Positions 23,130 to 30,761 of a stretch of 64,000 bases of DNA are shown piece by piece. Location of the stretch: contig CAYUOU010000008.1 of NCBI GenBank assembly GCA_964446485.1, positions 13,378 to 77,377 on the forward strand. The letters run 5' to 3'. Under the pieces are notes generated by a model. That model was not told the origin of the DNA and ran no database searches. It saw only the letters and a list, made by a program, of their open reading frames with translations. The translations under genes were made by a program, and so were the position numbers. Source of the stretch: JBDRRP01 sp964446485. GTDB lineage: Bacteria; Desulfobacterota; Desulfobacteria; Desulfobacterales; JBDRRP01. Numbering within the stretch: position 1 is the stretch's first letter; each line of letters starts with the position of its first letter.

Positions 23130-24488
23130 ATGAATACGTTTGGCCCCATGTTTTGCATCCTTCCCTTTCGATATGCGGTCCAACGAAAGGAGCAGCGCGT
23201 TCTCGCCCTGACGCCGCCGGACGGTTCCCAACTGGTGCAACTGCCCGGCAGGGCATTCAAGGCGGACCTAACTTCCTGGACAGCCATCGGGTTGCTCATG
23301 CTGGTGGTCTATTACAGCCAGTACTCCCCTCACCTTAGCACGGGGATCAAGATTGCCGTTTCCTGCCTTGGTTTTGGTTTGTTTGCCGGCATGATTCACT
23401 ATCTGGATGCGGAACATCGTCTCATCGAAGCTCTCGAAAAAACCCCTGTCCAAGCCTTTGCAGCAGGTTTCGAAGTCTCGGTCAGTCGAAAGATCACAAT
23501 CATGATGGTGATCATGCTGGCGACCATATCCCTGTCCATTCTCCTGATGATGACCTACGATGTTTACTACCTCCTTGAGCACCGAGAAATGGGCGGTGCG
23601 CCCATGTACTGGAGTGTTTTCAAGGAGATCGTATTTGCTTTTGTCGTGTTGGTGGGGGTCAGTCTTGTCATCATCCGACGTTTTACAAGAAATCTCCGGC
23701 GGACCATTTCCAATCAACTGGCGGTTATGGAAGATATCAGCCACGGGCATCTGGAGAAACGCGTGCCGGTACAAAGCAACGATGAGTTCGCCATTTTCGC
23801 CCAGAAGACCAACGAGATGATTCAGGGACTGCAGGACCGGGACTTCTGCCGGGCGAGTTTTGACAAGTACGTTTCCCCGGAAGTCAGTAGAAAAATCCTT
23901 GAAGATAAAATCTCGCCCAGGGGTGAATTATACGATGTCACCATTCTCTTCTGCGATCTGCGCGGTTACACCGGCTTTGTGGAGCGCAGAGACCCGGTGG
24001 CCGTTGTGGATTTCATGAACCGTTATTTTTCCGAGATGGAGGGGATCATCCACGATCACCATGGGCTGGTGTTGCAGTACATCGGTGACGAGATCGAGGC
24101 GGTCTTTGGCGCACCGGAACCCCTCGACCGTCACCCGGACCGGGCGGTGGCCGCGGCCAGGGCAATGCGGGCGGCACTGGCCCGCATGAACGAAGCCATC
24201 AGGGCGGCGGGTGGCGACATCGTGGCCCATGGGATCGGCATCCATTCGGGAACCGTACTGGCAGGAGACGTGGGCAGTGAGCGGCGGAAGGTCTACGCCA
24301 TGGTCGGCGACACCGTCAATACGGCATCGCGGCTTCAAGTCCTCAACAAAACCTGCGGCACGGATATTCTCATCAGCCGCAGCAGCGTTGATCGCCTCAC
24401 CGGGGACCGGAGCTTTCTTGAAAGCCTTGGGACTTTTCCCATCAAAGGCAAAAGAGAAGCGGTGGAGGTTTTCACCATCATCTCTTGA
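23130..24488 (+). CDS. Membrane adenylate/guanylate cyclase with HAMP domain
   Basis: Class III nucleotide cyclase of 452 residues. Two hydrophobic regions (near residues 50-90 and 125-190) precede a HAMP linker (FTRNLRRTISNQL, residues 190-245) and the catalytic domain (about 268-450). Metal-binding aspartates are in TILFCDLRGYTGF and LQYIGDEIEAVFG; the transition-state region reads VGDTVNTASRLQ. The substrate-specifying residues suggest ATP, but this is not certain. The start at 23130 has only AAAGG inside a hairpin; an in-frame hydrophobic ORF just upstream suggests an extended N-terminus. Confidence 0.9.
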   Translation: MNTFGPMFCILPFRYAVQRKEQRVLALTPPDGSQLVQLPGRAFKADLTSWTAIGLLMLVVYYSQYSPHLSTGIKIAVSCLGFGLFAGMIHYLDAEHRLIEALEKTPVQAFAAGFEVSVSRKITIMMVIMLATISLSILLMMTYDVYYLLEHREMGGAPMYWSVFKEIVFAFVVLVGVSLVIIRRFTRNLRRTISNQLAVMEDISHGHLEKRVPVQSNDEFAIFAQKTNEMIQGLQDRDFCRASFDKYVSPEVSRKILEDKISPRGELYDVTILFCDLRGYTGFVERRDPVAVVDFMNRYFSEMEGIIHDHHGLVLQYIGDEIEAVFGAPEPLDRHPDRAVAAARAMRAALARMNEAIRAAGGDIVAHGIGIHSGTVLAGDVGSERRKVYAMVGDTVNTASRLQVLNKTCGTDILISRSSVDRLTGDRSFLESLGTFPIKGKREAVEVFTIIS

Positions 24489-24693
24489 GTGGCAAGGGCG
24501 TCGGCGTACCGGCGACGGCGGCCACCACAGCCTAAAAGCGCTTTTCCAATCGGCAAAATGCGATACAGCCTTCTATGCCGACGAAATGCTCAAAGGCATT
24601 GTCTGCGCAGGGGTCTCGGTTGCTTTTATGCCCCCGCCCCATTACCTTACCGATGACGATGAATGAATTGACTGCTTTTCTTAAGGAGCTGCC

Positions 24694-25173
24694 ATGCTGG
24701 GACGGTTGAAACAGTTTTTTGACAAACGCGCCAACGACGGTTCCGGGTCACCGTCATCAAGATCAACTGACGACATTCTGGTGGCGGTCTGCGCGCTTTT
24801 TGTTGAGATGGCGCGTATCGATGACGCTTTCACCGTGGAGGAGATGGAGACCATCATCGAGATGCTCATCGATCAGTATGCCCTGCCCCGGGAGAATGCC
24901 CAGGACATCGTTGCGGCGGCGGGCAAGGCCCTCAAAGAGAGCGTCGACCTCTGGCAGTTTGCCCGGCAGATCAATGAGAATTACACTATTTCCGACAAGC
25001 TCGACCTCGTGGACATGTTGTGGCGTATGGTCTACCTGGATGGGCATATGGATGCCCACGAGCATTACCTCATGGGCAAGCTCAAGAACCTGCTGCGCCT
25101 TGACCAAGACCAACTGATCGCATCAAAATTGAAAATTAAGGCCGAATTGTCTGATAACAGCACTGGCGCATAG
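24694..25173 (+). CDS. TerB-family protein
   Basis: Soluble helical protein of 159 residues. The TerB/DjlA-like acidic metal-binding repeats are visible: MARIDDAFTVEEMETI and MVYLDGHMDAHEHYLM, separated by about 75 residues. These aspartate-rich loops bind divalent cations in TerB. The family is linked to stress and tellurite phenotypes, but the role outside ter operons is unknown. AAGGAGCTGCC precedes the ATG. The next small zinc-ribbon-like gene follows after 41 bp. Confidence 0.85.
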   Translation: MLGRLKQFFDKRANDGSGSPSSRSTDDILVAVCALFVEMARIDDAFTVEEMETIIEMLIDQYALPRENAQDIVAAAGKALKESVDLWQFARQINENYTISDKLDLVDMLWRMVYLDGHMDAHEHYLMGKLKNLLRLDQDQLIASKLKIKAELSDNSTGA

Positions 25174-25214
25174 GCGTTGGCCGGCACAACAAATCGAATG
25201 CAAAGGAGATCAAG

Positions 25215-25412
25215 ATGGCCGAGAAAACCTTAAAGAAAGTCTGTTCCTGCGTCAACTGTGGAAACGAGGCCGAAATGGTAGTCACTTGCACCTTGGAAGA
25301 GGTTGAATCTTCGCCGGCGCCCGGAACGAAAGTAAAAGGTCACGGTGTCTGTACCACGTGCGGCAATGAGGCCGACATGTGGATCGATGCGGATGAACTC
25401 TCCGGCGTTTGA
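25215..25412 (+). CDS. Small zinc-ribbon-like protein
   Basis: Sixty-five residues with two cysteine clusters, CSCVNCGNEAEM and CTTCGNEADMW, giving a tandem ribbon-like pattern (the CGNEA-M unit occurs twice). It probably binds zinc. AAAGGAGATCAAG gives a strong ribosome binding site. It follows the TerB gene and may be cotranscribed. No named family recognised. Confidence 0.75.
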   Translation: MAEKTLKKVCSCVNCGNEAEMVVTCTLEEVESSPAPGTKVKGHGVCTTCGNEADMWIDADELSGV

Positions 25413-25757
25413 CGCGGCTGCGCGCCGCACACGCCCCTTCGGCAACCCCATTCCCCGAGGTTAGCCATGCACCCTCCATCCTTCATTGAAGGCTATGAGA
25501 CGGAGTTCGGCGGTCATCTCATCGCGTTGTGTCCCGACGGCGATCGTATTTCGACCGGATGAGCTGGACAGGAAGGTCGGCGGCTGCAAAATACTCGCCG
25601 CAGCCCCTCTTTGCGGTATCTTTGCTTCGCTGCGACAAGCTATTGGGAATGGGCTCGCCGTCTGGTTCGAGCCATCCGTGAGAGATCACCGCGGCCATTT
25701 TACAAAAGAATTACAAGCCGGGCGCCGGCCCTTCAGCGCCTCGGGAATGGAACCGCC
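25413..25757 (+). other. Gene-free stretch with one 31-codon ORF
   Basis: About 345 bp between the zinc-ribbon gene and the methyltransferase. A frame at 25467-25562 (MHPPSFIEGYETEFGG..., stop TGA) has GAGG six bases before its ATG and could be a mini-gene or remnant. No homologue is recognised. The rest carries no clear promoter or terminator. Confidence 0.35.
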
Positions 25758-26969
25758 ATGTTCGACTACCAGCAGTCCGGTCGTTATTTTGTGCAGTGGG
25801 CGCAGGGCTTCGACGAGATGGCCATCGATGAAATGACCGGTCTCGGCGCCGGCGATGTCACGCCGGCGTATCGGGGGGCGCACTTTTCAGCCGACCCGGC
25901 GACCCTGTACGGGCTGGTCTACCGGTCCCGCCTGGTGATGCGGGTGCTGGCGCCGCTGGCCGCTTTCGACTGTCGAAACCGAGATGACCTCTACCGCGGC
26001 GGGCGCGCCGTCGACTGGGGCGGGCTGTTTTGCGCAGGACATACCTTTGCCATTGTGGCCAATGTGTTCGGCAATACCAACCTCCGGCATTCGCAGTTTG
26101 CGGCCATGGTGCTGAAGGATGCCATCGCCGATGCATTCCGAAGCCGCATTGGGGCGCGGCCGTCAGTGGACCGTGCCGACCCCGATCTCTGGCTCAATTT
26201 GCACATCAATGGCCCCCGCGCCACCATCAGCCTGGATGTTTCTGGCGGATCCCTTCACCGCCGGGGGTATCGTCAGCAGACCGTGGCCGCCCCCATGCAG
26301 GAAACGCTGGCCGCAGCCATGGTGGCGCTTTCGCAATGGCAGGGGGATCGACCGCTGGTCGACCCCATGTGTGGTTCGGGAACCCTGCTCTGCGAAGCCC
26401 TCATGGCGTATTGCCGGATTCCTGCCGGCTATTTGCGGCAAGGATTCGGCTGCGGCCGTCTTCCAGATTTTGACGATGGCTTGTGGCGGCAGGTGAAGCA
26501 GAAGGCCGATGCCGCCATTCGCCCGCTGCCGGCGGGGCTCGTCGCGGGGTGGGATGTGGACCCGGCTGCCGTCAAGGCGTCGGCCGCCAATTGCCGGCTG
26601 CTCCCGGGTGGGGACAAGGTCGCGCTACATTGCGGCGACTGCCTGGAGCACAAAGGGTTCCCCGATCATGCAATCGTCACCAACCCGCCCTATGGTGTGC
26701 GGTTGGGCCGTAACGATGACCTGGCCCGGTTTTATAGGCAGTTGGGCGATTTCTTTAAACGGCGGTGCGCCGGTTCCCGTGCCGCGCTGTTTTTTGGCGA
26801 CAAAACAATGCTCAAATGCATCGGTCTCAAGCCGTCATGGAAAAGAGCGCTGAAAAATGCGGCGATGGATGGGTGCGTGGCGGGATTTGATCTCTTCAAG
26901 GGTTATCGTCAACCGGAAAAAGGCCTGCGCCGCGGTGGAAAAAAGAAGCCCCCGCAGCGTCGGGCTTGA
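25758..26969 (+). CDS. THUMP-domain rRNA guanine-N2 methyltransferase (RlmL/TrmN-like)
   Basis: SAM-dependent RNA methyltransferase of 403 residues. The N-terminal THUMP region (about 45-160) is followed by a Rossmann methyltransferase with VDPMCGSGTLLCEAL, the acidic SAM site AGWDVDPAA and the catalytic NPPYGVRLG, diagnostic for exocyclic amine methylation. It corresponds to the N-terminal half of E. coli RlmKL (G2445) and lacks the RlmK half. The ATG at 25758 starts directly with the conserved GRYFVQWAQGFDEMAIDE segment; the longer frame from 25611 has no family support. The C-terminus is lysine/arginine-rich. Confidence 0.92.
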   Translation: MFDYQQSGRYFVQWAQGFDEMAIDEMTGLGAGDVTPAYRGAHFSADPATLYGLVYRSRLVMRVLAPLAAFDCRNRDDLYRGGRAVDWGGLFCAGHTFAIVANVFGNTNLRHSQFAAMVLKDAIADAFRSRIGARPSVDRADPDLWLNLHINGPRATISLDVSGGSLHRRGYRQQTVAAPMQETLAAAMVALSQWQGDRPLVDPMCGSGTLLCEALMAYCRIPAGYLRQGFGCGRLPDFDDGLWRQVKQKADAAIRPLPAGLVAGWDVDPAAVKASAANCRLLPGGDKVALHCGDCLEHKGFPDHAIVTNPPYGVRLGRNDDLARFYRQLGDFFKRRCAGSRAALFFGDKTMLKCIGLKPSWKRALKNAAMDGCVAGFDLFKGYRQPEKGLRRGGKKKPPQRRA

Positions 26970-27137
26970 CAATATTGGAAGGTTCCGGTTATTCGACGCG
27001 CTTTGTCGATCACCGAAAACGATGTCGTGATCCGCGAGCCACGGCATTAACACACACCGCTTCTCTTCGGCGTCGCAATGACACGGGCGCCGTAACCCAC
27101 ACCAAGGGGCGAAGCCAACAAAAAAAGGAGATATCCC

Positions 27138-27641
27138 ATGGTCAAACTGGAAACCAGCATGGGGGACATTGTTTTGGAACTCAACGAGGAAAAGGCACCC
27201 AAGACGGCCGCCAATTTTTTGTCCTACGTCAACAACGGCCACTATGACGGCACGATTTTTCACCGGGTCATCGACGGTTTCATGGTCCAGGGCGGCGGCA
27301 TGGATGCAGACATGAAGGAGAAGGCCACGGGCGCGCCCGTCGAGAACGAGGCGGACAACGGTCTCACCAATGACGCCTACACGGTGGCCATGGCCCGCAC
27401 CATGGACCCCCACAGCGCCACGGCCCAGTTTTTCATCAACGTGAAAAACAACGCCTTTCTCAACCACACCGGGAAAAACCCGCAGGGATGGGGGTATGCC
27501 GTTTTCGGCAAGGTCGTCAAAGGCCACGGCGTCGTCAACAAGATGAAGGCCATCGCCACTAGCCGTACCGGCGTGCATGACGACGTGCCCAAGGATCCCA
27601 TCGTCATCGAAAAGGCCACGGTCGTCGACACTGCCGAGTAG
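27138..27641 (+). CDS. ppiB: Peptidyl-prolyl cis-trans isomerase, cyclophilin type
   Basis: Cytosolic proline isomerase of 167 residues without signal peptide, like PpiB. Conserved active-site segments are FHRVIDGFMVQGGG (catalytic Arg), ATAQFFINVKNNAFLN, and GYAVFGKVVKGHGVV. An AAAAAAGGAGATATCCC ribosome binding site precedes the ATG. It is monocistronic. Confidence 0.96.
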   Translation: MVKLETSMGDIVLELNEEKAPKTAANFLSYVNNGHYDGTIFHRVIDGFMVQGGGMDADMKEKATGAPVENEADNGLTNDAYTVAMARTMDPHSATAQFFINVKNNAFLNHTGKNPQGWGYAVFGKVVKGHGVVNKMKAIATSRTGVHDDVPKDPIVIEKATVVDTAE

Positions 27642-27695
27642 TTTCGACCATCTCCAATGATGCCCGCAGCAGCATTTCCGCGTCCGGGGGTCTCA

Positions 27696-27875
27696 TCAGA
27701 CGTCCTCCCCCAGGGCCCTGAGTTTTTTCACCACGGCCTCCCGGGCCGCCTCCAGATCGAACAGCGCCATCATGATGGGCGGCTTTACCGAGTGCGCCGG
27801 CATTCGGGCTTCGGTGTCTTTGATGTCGGCGTCGATTCTCGCCAGTTCTTTACGCAGGCTGTCAATGGTTTCCAT
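27696..27875 (-). CDS. Small conserved-looking helical protein
   Basis: Fifty-nine residues forming two amphipathic helices (METIDSLRKELARIDADIKD, then ALFDLEAAREAVVKKL) joined by a proline-containing loop (PAHSVKPP). The heptad-like pattern suggests a coiled-coil hairpin. The ATG at 27875 is preferred to an upstream TTG at 27890. It lies between ppiB and the acyltransferase gene. Family not known to me. Confidence 0.7.
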   Translation of the reverse strand: METIDSLRKELARIDADIKDTEARMPAHSVKPPIMMALFDLEAAREAVVKKLRALGEDV

Positions 27876-27954
27876 GGCGTCCGTTCTCAATGGCGGGGTG
27901 AGCGGGTACGATGTCTTAATCGTTTCAACCCCATGAGCATCCTTGTGGCTTGAT

Positions 27955-28767
27955 CTATTCCGGAACCGATAGCGGGCAGTTGACGCCGGCGCCAGTGGCG
28001 AGGGTGTTGTCTGTCGGCGCCGTCAAGCGTTCCTCGTGCCTGACATGCGCATCGACATGGGGGGCGATTCTACCCCGGACCATGTCGGCGGTGTCTTCCA
28101 CCGAAAGATCCTTGAAGGCGTCGTAGGGGATTTCCTCCAAAACGGTGAGGCTGATCCGGTGCCGGCCGTGGAAGTTGAGGCTTTTTTTGGGCAGTGCCTT
28201 GTGCGTGCCGTTGATGGCCAGGGCAAGAATGGGGGTCTTCATTTTATGGGCGGTGGCGAAAGCGCCCGGCTTGAAACTTCTCAGCACGCCGGTCTTTGAA
28301 CGCGTTCCCTCGGGAAAGAACCAGACGGAACATCCCTGACGAATGGCGTCTTCGCAGGCGGTGAGCATTTTCGATACGCTTTCTTTGTCGCCCCGTTTCA
28401 ATGGAATGTATCGGTTCAGTCGCATGTTCCAGCCGATCAGGGGTACTCTGAACATCTCGATTTTCGAGACCCATTTGAAAGGGTAGAATAGATGAAACGC
28501 CACCAGGATGTCTAGGCCTGACTGGTGGTTGGAGACGATGACATAGGGACCCCTGCCGAGCTTTTCCCGACCGAGGACCCGGACGGACCAGGCTGGCGTG
28601 GTCCACAGATAAAAGCACGCCCAAAAGGACGTGAACCGGTGTAAAATGGCCAGGCGCCGGTCAAAGGGTCCCGTGACGACGCGAATAACCACTGCCACCA
28701 GGAAAAAGACCACGCTGGTTACGGCAATATTGGTTAGGATGAGGGCCGCGACGAGTCGGTTTTGCAT
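27955..28767 (-). CDS. plsC: 1-acyl-sn-glycerol-3-phosphate acyltransferase (PlsC family)
   Basis: Membrane-associated acyltransferase of 270 residues for phosphatidic acid synthesis. An N-terminal hydrophobic anchor is followed by the catalytic block NHQSGLDILV (NHxxxxD) and the substrate motif FFPEGTRSKTG, with FKWVSKIEMFRVPLIGW between them. The ATG at 28767 lies at the start of the first helix. A second, more divergent acyltransferase is at 55264. Confidence 0.92.
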   Translation of the reverse strand: MQNRLVAALILTNIAVTSVVFFLVAVVIRVVTGPFDRRLAILHRFTSFWACFYLWTTPAWSVRVLGREKLGRGPYVIVSNHQSGLDILVAFHLFYPFKWVSKIEMFRVPLIGWNMRLNRYIPLKRGDKESVSKMLTACEDAIRQGCSVWFFPEGTRSKTGVLRSFKPGAFATAHKMKTPILALAINGTHKALPKKSLNFHGRHRISLTVLEEIPYDAFKDLSVEDTADMVRGRIAPHVDAHVRHEERLTAPTDNTLATGAGVNCPLSVPE

Positions 28768-28810
28768 GGAAGATTTTTAGGGCATCAACCGTTGCCTGTC
28801 AATTGGCAAA

Positions 28811-28834
28811 GGGGTCAAGTCTGCCCTTGACGCC
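28811..28834. repeat. Short palindromic repeat, copy 2
   Basis: GGGGTCAAG, six bases (TCTGCC), CTTGACGCC: one mismatch in 9-bp arms. Same core and spacer length as 19723-19744. It lies between the convergent-side end of the truncated oxidase gene and plsC. Confidence 0.45.
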
Positions 28835-28912
28835 TTACTGTTGTCCCTCGGGGGATCCTCTTTGATTCTTGTCCGGCTGAGGTAACGCCTGCATGGGGCG
28901 TGTTTCATCGCA

Positions 28913-29827
28913 TCATGGCAGATGTTTTTGAAGGAATGATTCCATGGCGCGGATCAGAGATTCCGGGGGCGGTCCGGCGTCGGCGTTTGGATCGGTTCTT
29001 TGATGCCGATTGTGGAAGGCGATTTTGACCCCGGGCGCGCCGTGGACTTCAGGGTGCCCATAGATTTCGCTGCCGTCGCCCATCTCCCAAAAATGGGCCG
29101 GAAGCAGCGGCGGGGTAAAAGACCTTCGAGACCCGTCGATCTGAATCCAGAACTGGTAGACGCGTCGGGGCGAGAGGGGAACGCCCGCGCCGTCAAGGAG
29201 CTTGGCCGCCCAGGCGCCGGGGGTGACCACCAGGCGGTCTGCGGTGAAATCCCCGGCGGCGGTGTGGACCCGCACCCTTCGCGAGGGGTTCTCCACGGAC
29301 CACGACTGCACCGGCGTCCCGGTGATGAGTGTGGCGCCGCGTGCCCGGGCTGCTTCGAGATGTTCACGAATGCAAATCTCCGGGTACAGCACCCCCGCCG
29401 TTGGTTCGAAGAGCGCGGCCTGGCCGGCGTGCATTGCCAACGCCGGGAACCGGCCCTTTATCTCATCGATATCCAACATCTCATGGGCGAGGTGGTGCTT
29501 TTCGGCGCTCCGCCTGGCGCCGGACACGGCGGGACCGTCCGGGCGGCCGATGGTCAGCCCACCGGTGGTGGTGAGGAGCCGTTTTCCGCTGATTGTCTCC
29601 AATTCACGCCAGAGGTGGTGGGCGCGCTTCACCAGGGGGACGTAGCCGCTGCCTTCCGCATAGGCAAAGCGAATGGTCCGGGTATGGCCGTGGCTTGAGC
29701 CGAGTGCATGGGGCGGGGCGAGGCGGTCCAGCCCAAGTACCGCCACCCGCTGCCTGGCCAGGTGAAAAACCGTGGCGCTGCCCATGGCCCCGAGGCCGGC
29801 AACGATGACATCCCAATGCCGTTTCAT
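28913..29827 (-). pseudogene. C-terminally truncated sarcosine/N-methyltryptophan oxidase-like flavoprotein
   Basis: The 304-residue frame begins with a good Rossmann FAD site (WDVIVAGLGAMGSATVFHLA) and the DAO-family motifs GSSHGHTRTIRFAY and VVTPGAWAAKLL. MSOX/SolA proteins run to about 370-390 residues. The last 80 or so, including the covalent-flavin cysteine and the GFSGHGFKF-type second FAD contact, are missing, and no frame downstream supplies them. It is therefore probably inactive or a remnant. The ATG at 29827 lacks a strong ribosome binding site. Confidence 0.7.
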
Positions 29828-29957
29828 GGATAAGAAATTACCTTTTCAAACACTGTCGATCACATCGTGCATCACCGAAAGGTACGGGTGCCTGCAGTAT
29901 GCACGGCGCGGCCAGCGGGTGCAACCATCATCGATCGCCATGATGCAACAGACGGCA

Positions 29958-29983
29958 AGCTCCGATCCGGGCGGATCGGAGCT
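29958..29983 (-). terminator. Perfect 11-bp hairpin downstream of the ABM-domain gene
   Basis: AGCTCCGATCC (29958-29968) pairs perfectly with GGATCGGAGCT (29973-29983) around a 4-base loop. It lies about 50 bp after the stop of the minus-strand gene at 30032. There is no T tract, so it may act as an RNA 3'-end stabiliser or a weak terminator. Confidence 0.5.
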
Positions 29984-30031
29984 GTGGCTGCCCGGTTCTC
30001 CCGAGCAGCTTCATCCAGGGGTGTTTCCCGA

Positions 30032-30331
30032 TCAATGCGGGTAAAGGCCCAGCTCGTAAATTTCGTAAGTGGTTTCACCATCCAGGTATACACTGATCTT
30101 CTCGTCGATGTCCCTCCGCGCTTCGCTGTTCTTCCAGACGTTCCACTCCTTCATGGTTCGCCAGTTGGATGCCACCACCACGAGGTAGGGGTCTTTGGCA
30201 TCCCACAGCGTCTCTGAAGAAATGTAGCCGTCCTGATTCATGGCGCCGTAACGGTGTTTCTTGATCATTTCGCTGATTTCGGTGAAGAATTTTTCCTTGA
30301 ACCGCCTTTTGATAAGAACCTTGACTGCCAT
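30032..30331 (-). CDS. Antibiotic biosynthesis monooxygenase (ABM)-domain protein
   Basis: Small ferredoxin-fold protein of 99 residues. The ABM pattern is visible: AVKVLIKRRF at the first strand, then YISSETLWDAKDPYLVVVASNWRTMKEWNVWKNSEARRDI. ABM proteins include heme-degrading enzymes and quinone monooxygenases, but many have unknown activity, and no heme-ligand assignment can be made. The ATG at 30331 follows GAAAGGAGGGCATC, a strong site; upstream in-frame codons are rejected. Confidence 0.85.
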   Translation of the reverse strand: MAVKVLIKRRFKEKFFTEISEMIKKHRYGAMNQDGYISSETLWDAKDPYLVVVASNWRTMKEWNVWKNSEARRDIDEKISVYLDGETTYEIYELGLYPH

Positions 30332-30645
30332 GATGCCCTCCTTTCGTGCCATGTTGGCCCAAACCCTCGGGCTAAAGCCGAACAGAGCAAGCTGTCGGCG
30401 ACCAATGGTCAAAGATTATGGGGCGACGTGAACGCCGTTTTTAGCATACCGGGTGGCGATGGTGTCTCGGCGGGGCGCGAGGAGGGTTGGGCTCAAATCG
30501 ATGAGGAGGTCAGATGGCGGTGGTTTAGGCGGTGTTGAATCGATCCATTGCGTCATAGCGCGGTCATGGTATCGCGTCCCACTGAACAAATTGTATCGTC
30601 GTTACGCGCGCTTGTCAATTTGGCATCGACGCCTGAAATATAACC

Positions 30646-30713
30646 TTGACATCCGGGTACGCGCCTCGGATGATGCTTTTTCGATGCCGAAAGGCATCAG
30701 CATCCTACGATGC
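30646..30713 (+). promoter_or_regulatory. Promoter and structured leader upstream of the MetF-MetV fusion gene
   Basis: TTGACA (30646-30651), 17 bases and GATGAT (30669-30674) resemble a sigma70 promoter. Just downstream lie four short complementary segments: GATGCC (30683-30688), GGCATC (30693-30698), GCATC (30700-30704) and GATGC (30709-30713). Segments 1-2 form a GAAA tetraloop hairpin and 3-4 a CTAC-loop hairpin, while 1-3 or 2-4 pairings are alternatives. The whole 430-bp gap (30332-30761) has no gene. Confidence 0.45.
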
Positions 30714-30761
30714 GTTGTCTTTTGCCCGAACGCTTCGCTCACCTTACCAGGACGCCTCGCC

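Noticed and set aside
22928..23338. 136-codon plus-strand frame before the cyclase gene
   Set aside because: Runs out of frame through the cyclase and has no initiation signal; the in-frame mini-ORF at 23025 is the better candidate.
24211..24666. Frame running past the cyclase stop
   Set aside because: Shadow of the cyclase 3' end; the tail is not recognisable and the TerB gene has its own start.
28913..28915. Stop of the truncated flavin oxidase as another selenocysteine codon
   Set aside because: The stop is TGA, but the sequence after it reads as non-oxidase codons and soon hits another stop, so recoding would not restore the family C-terminus.
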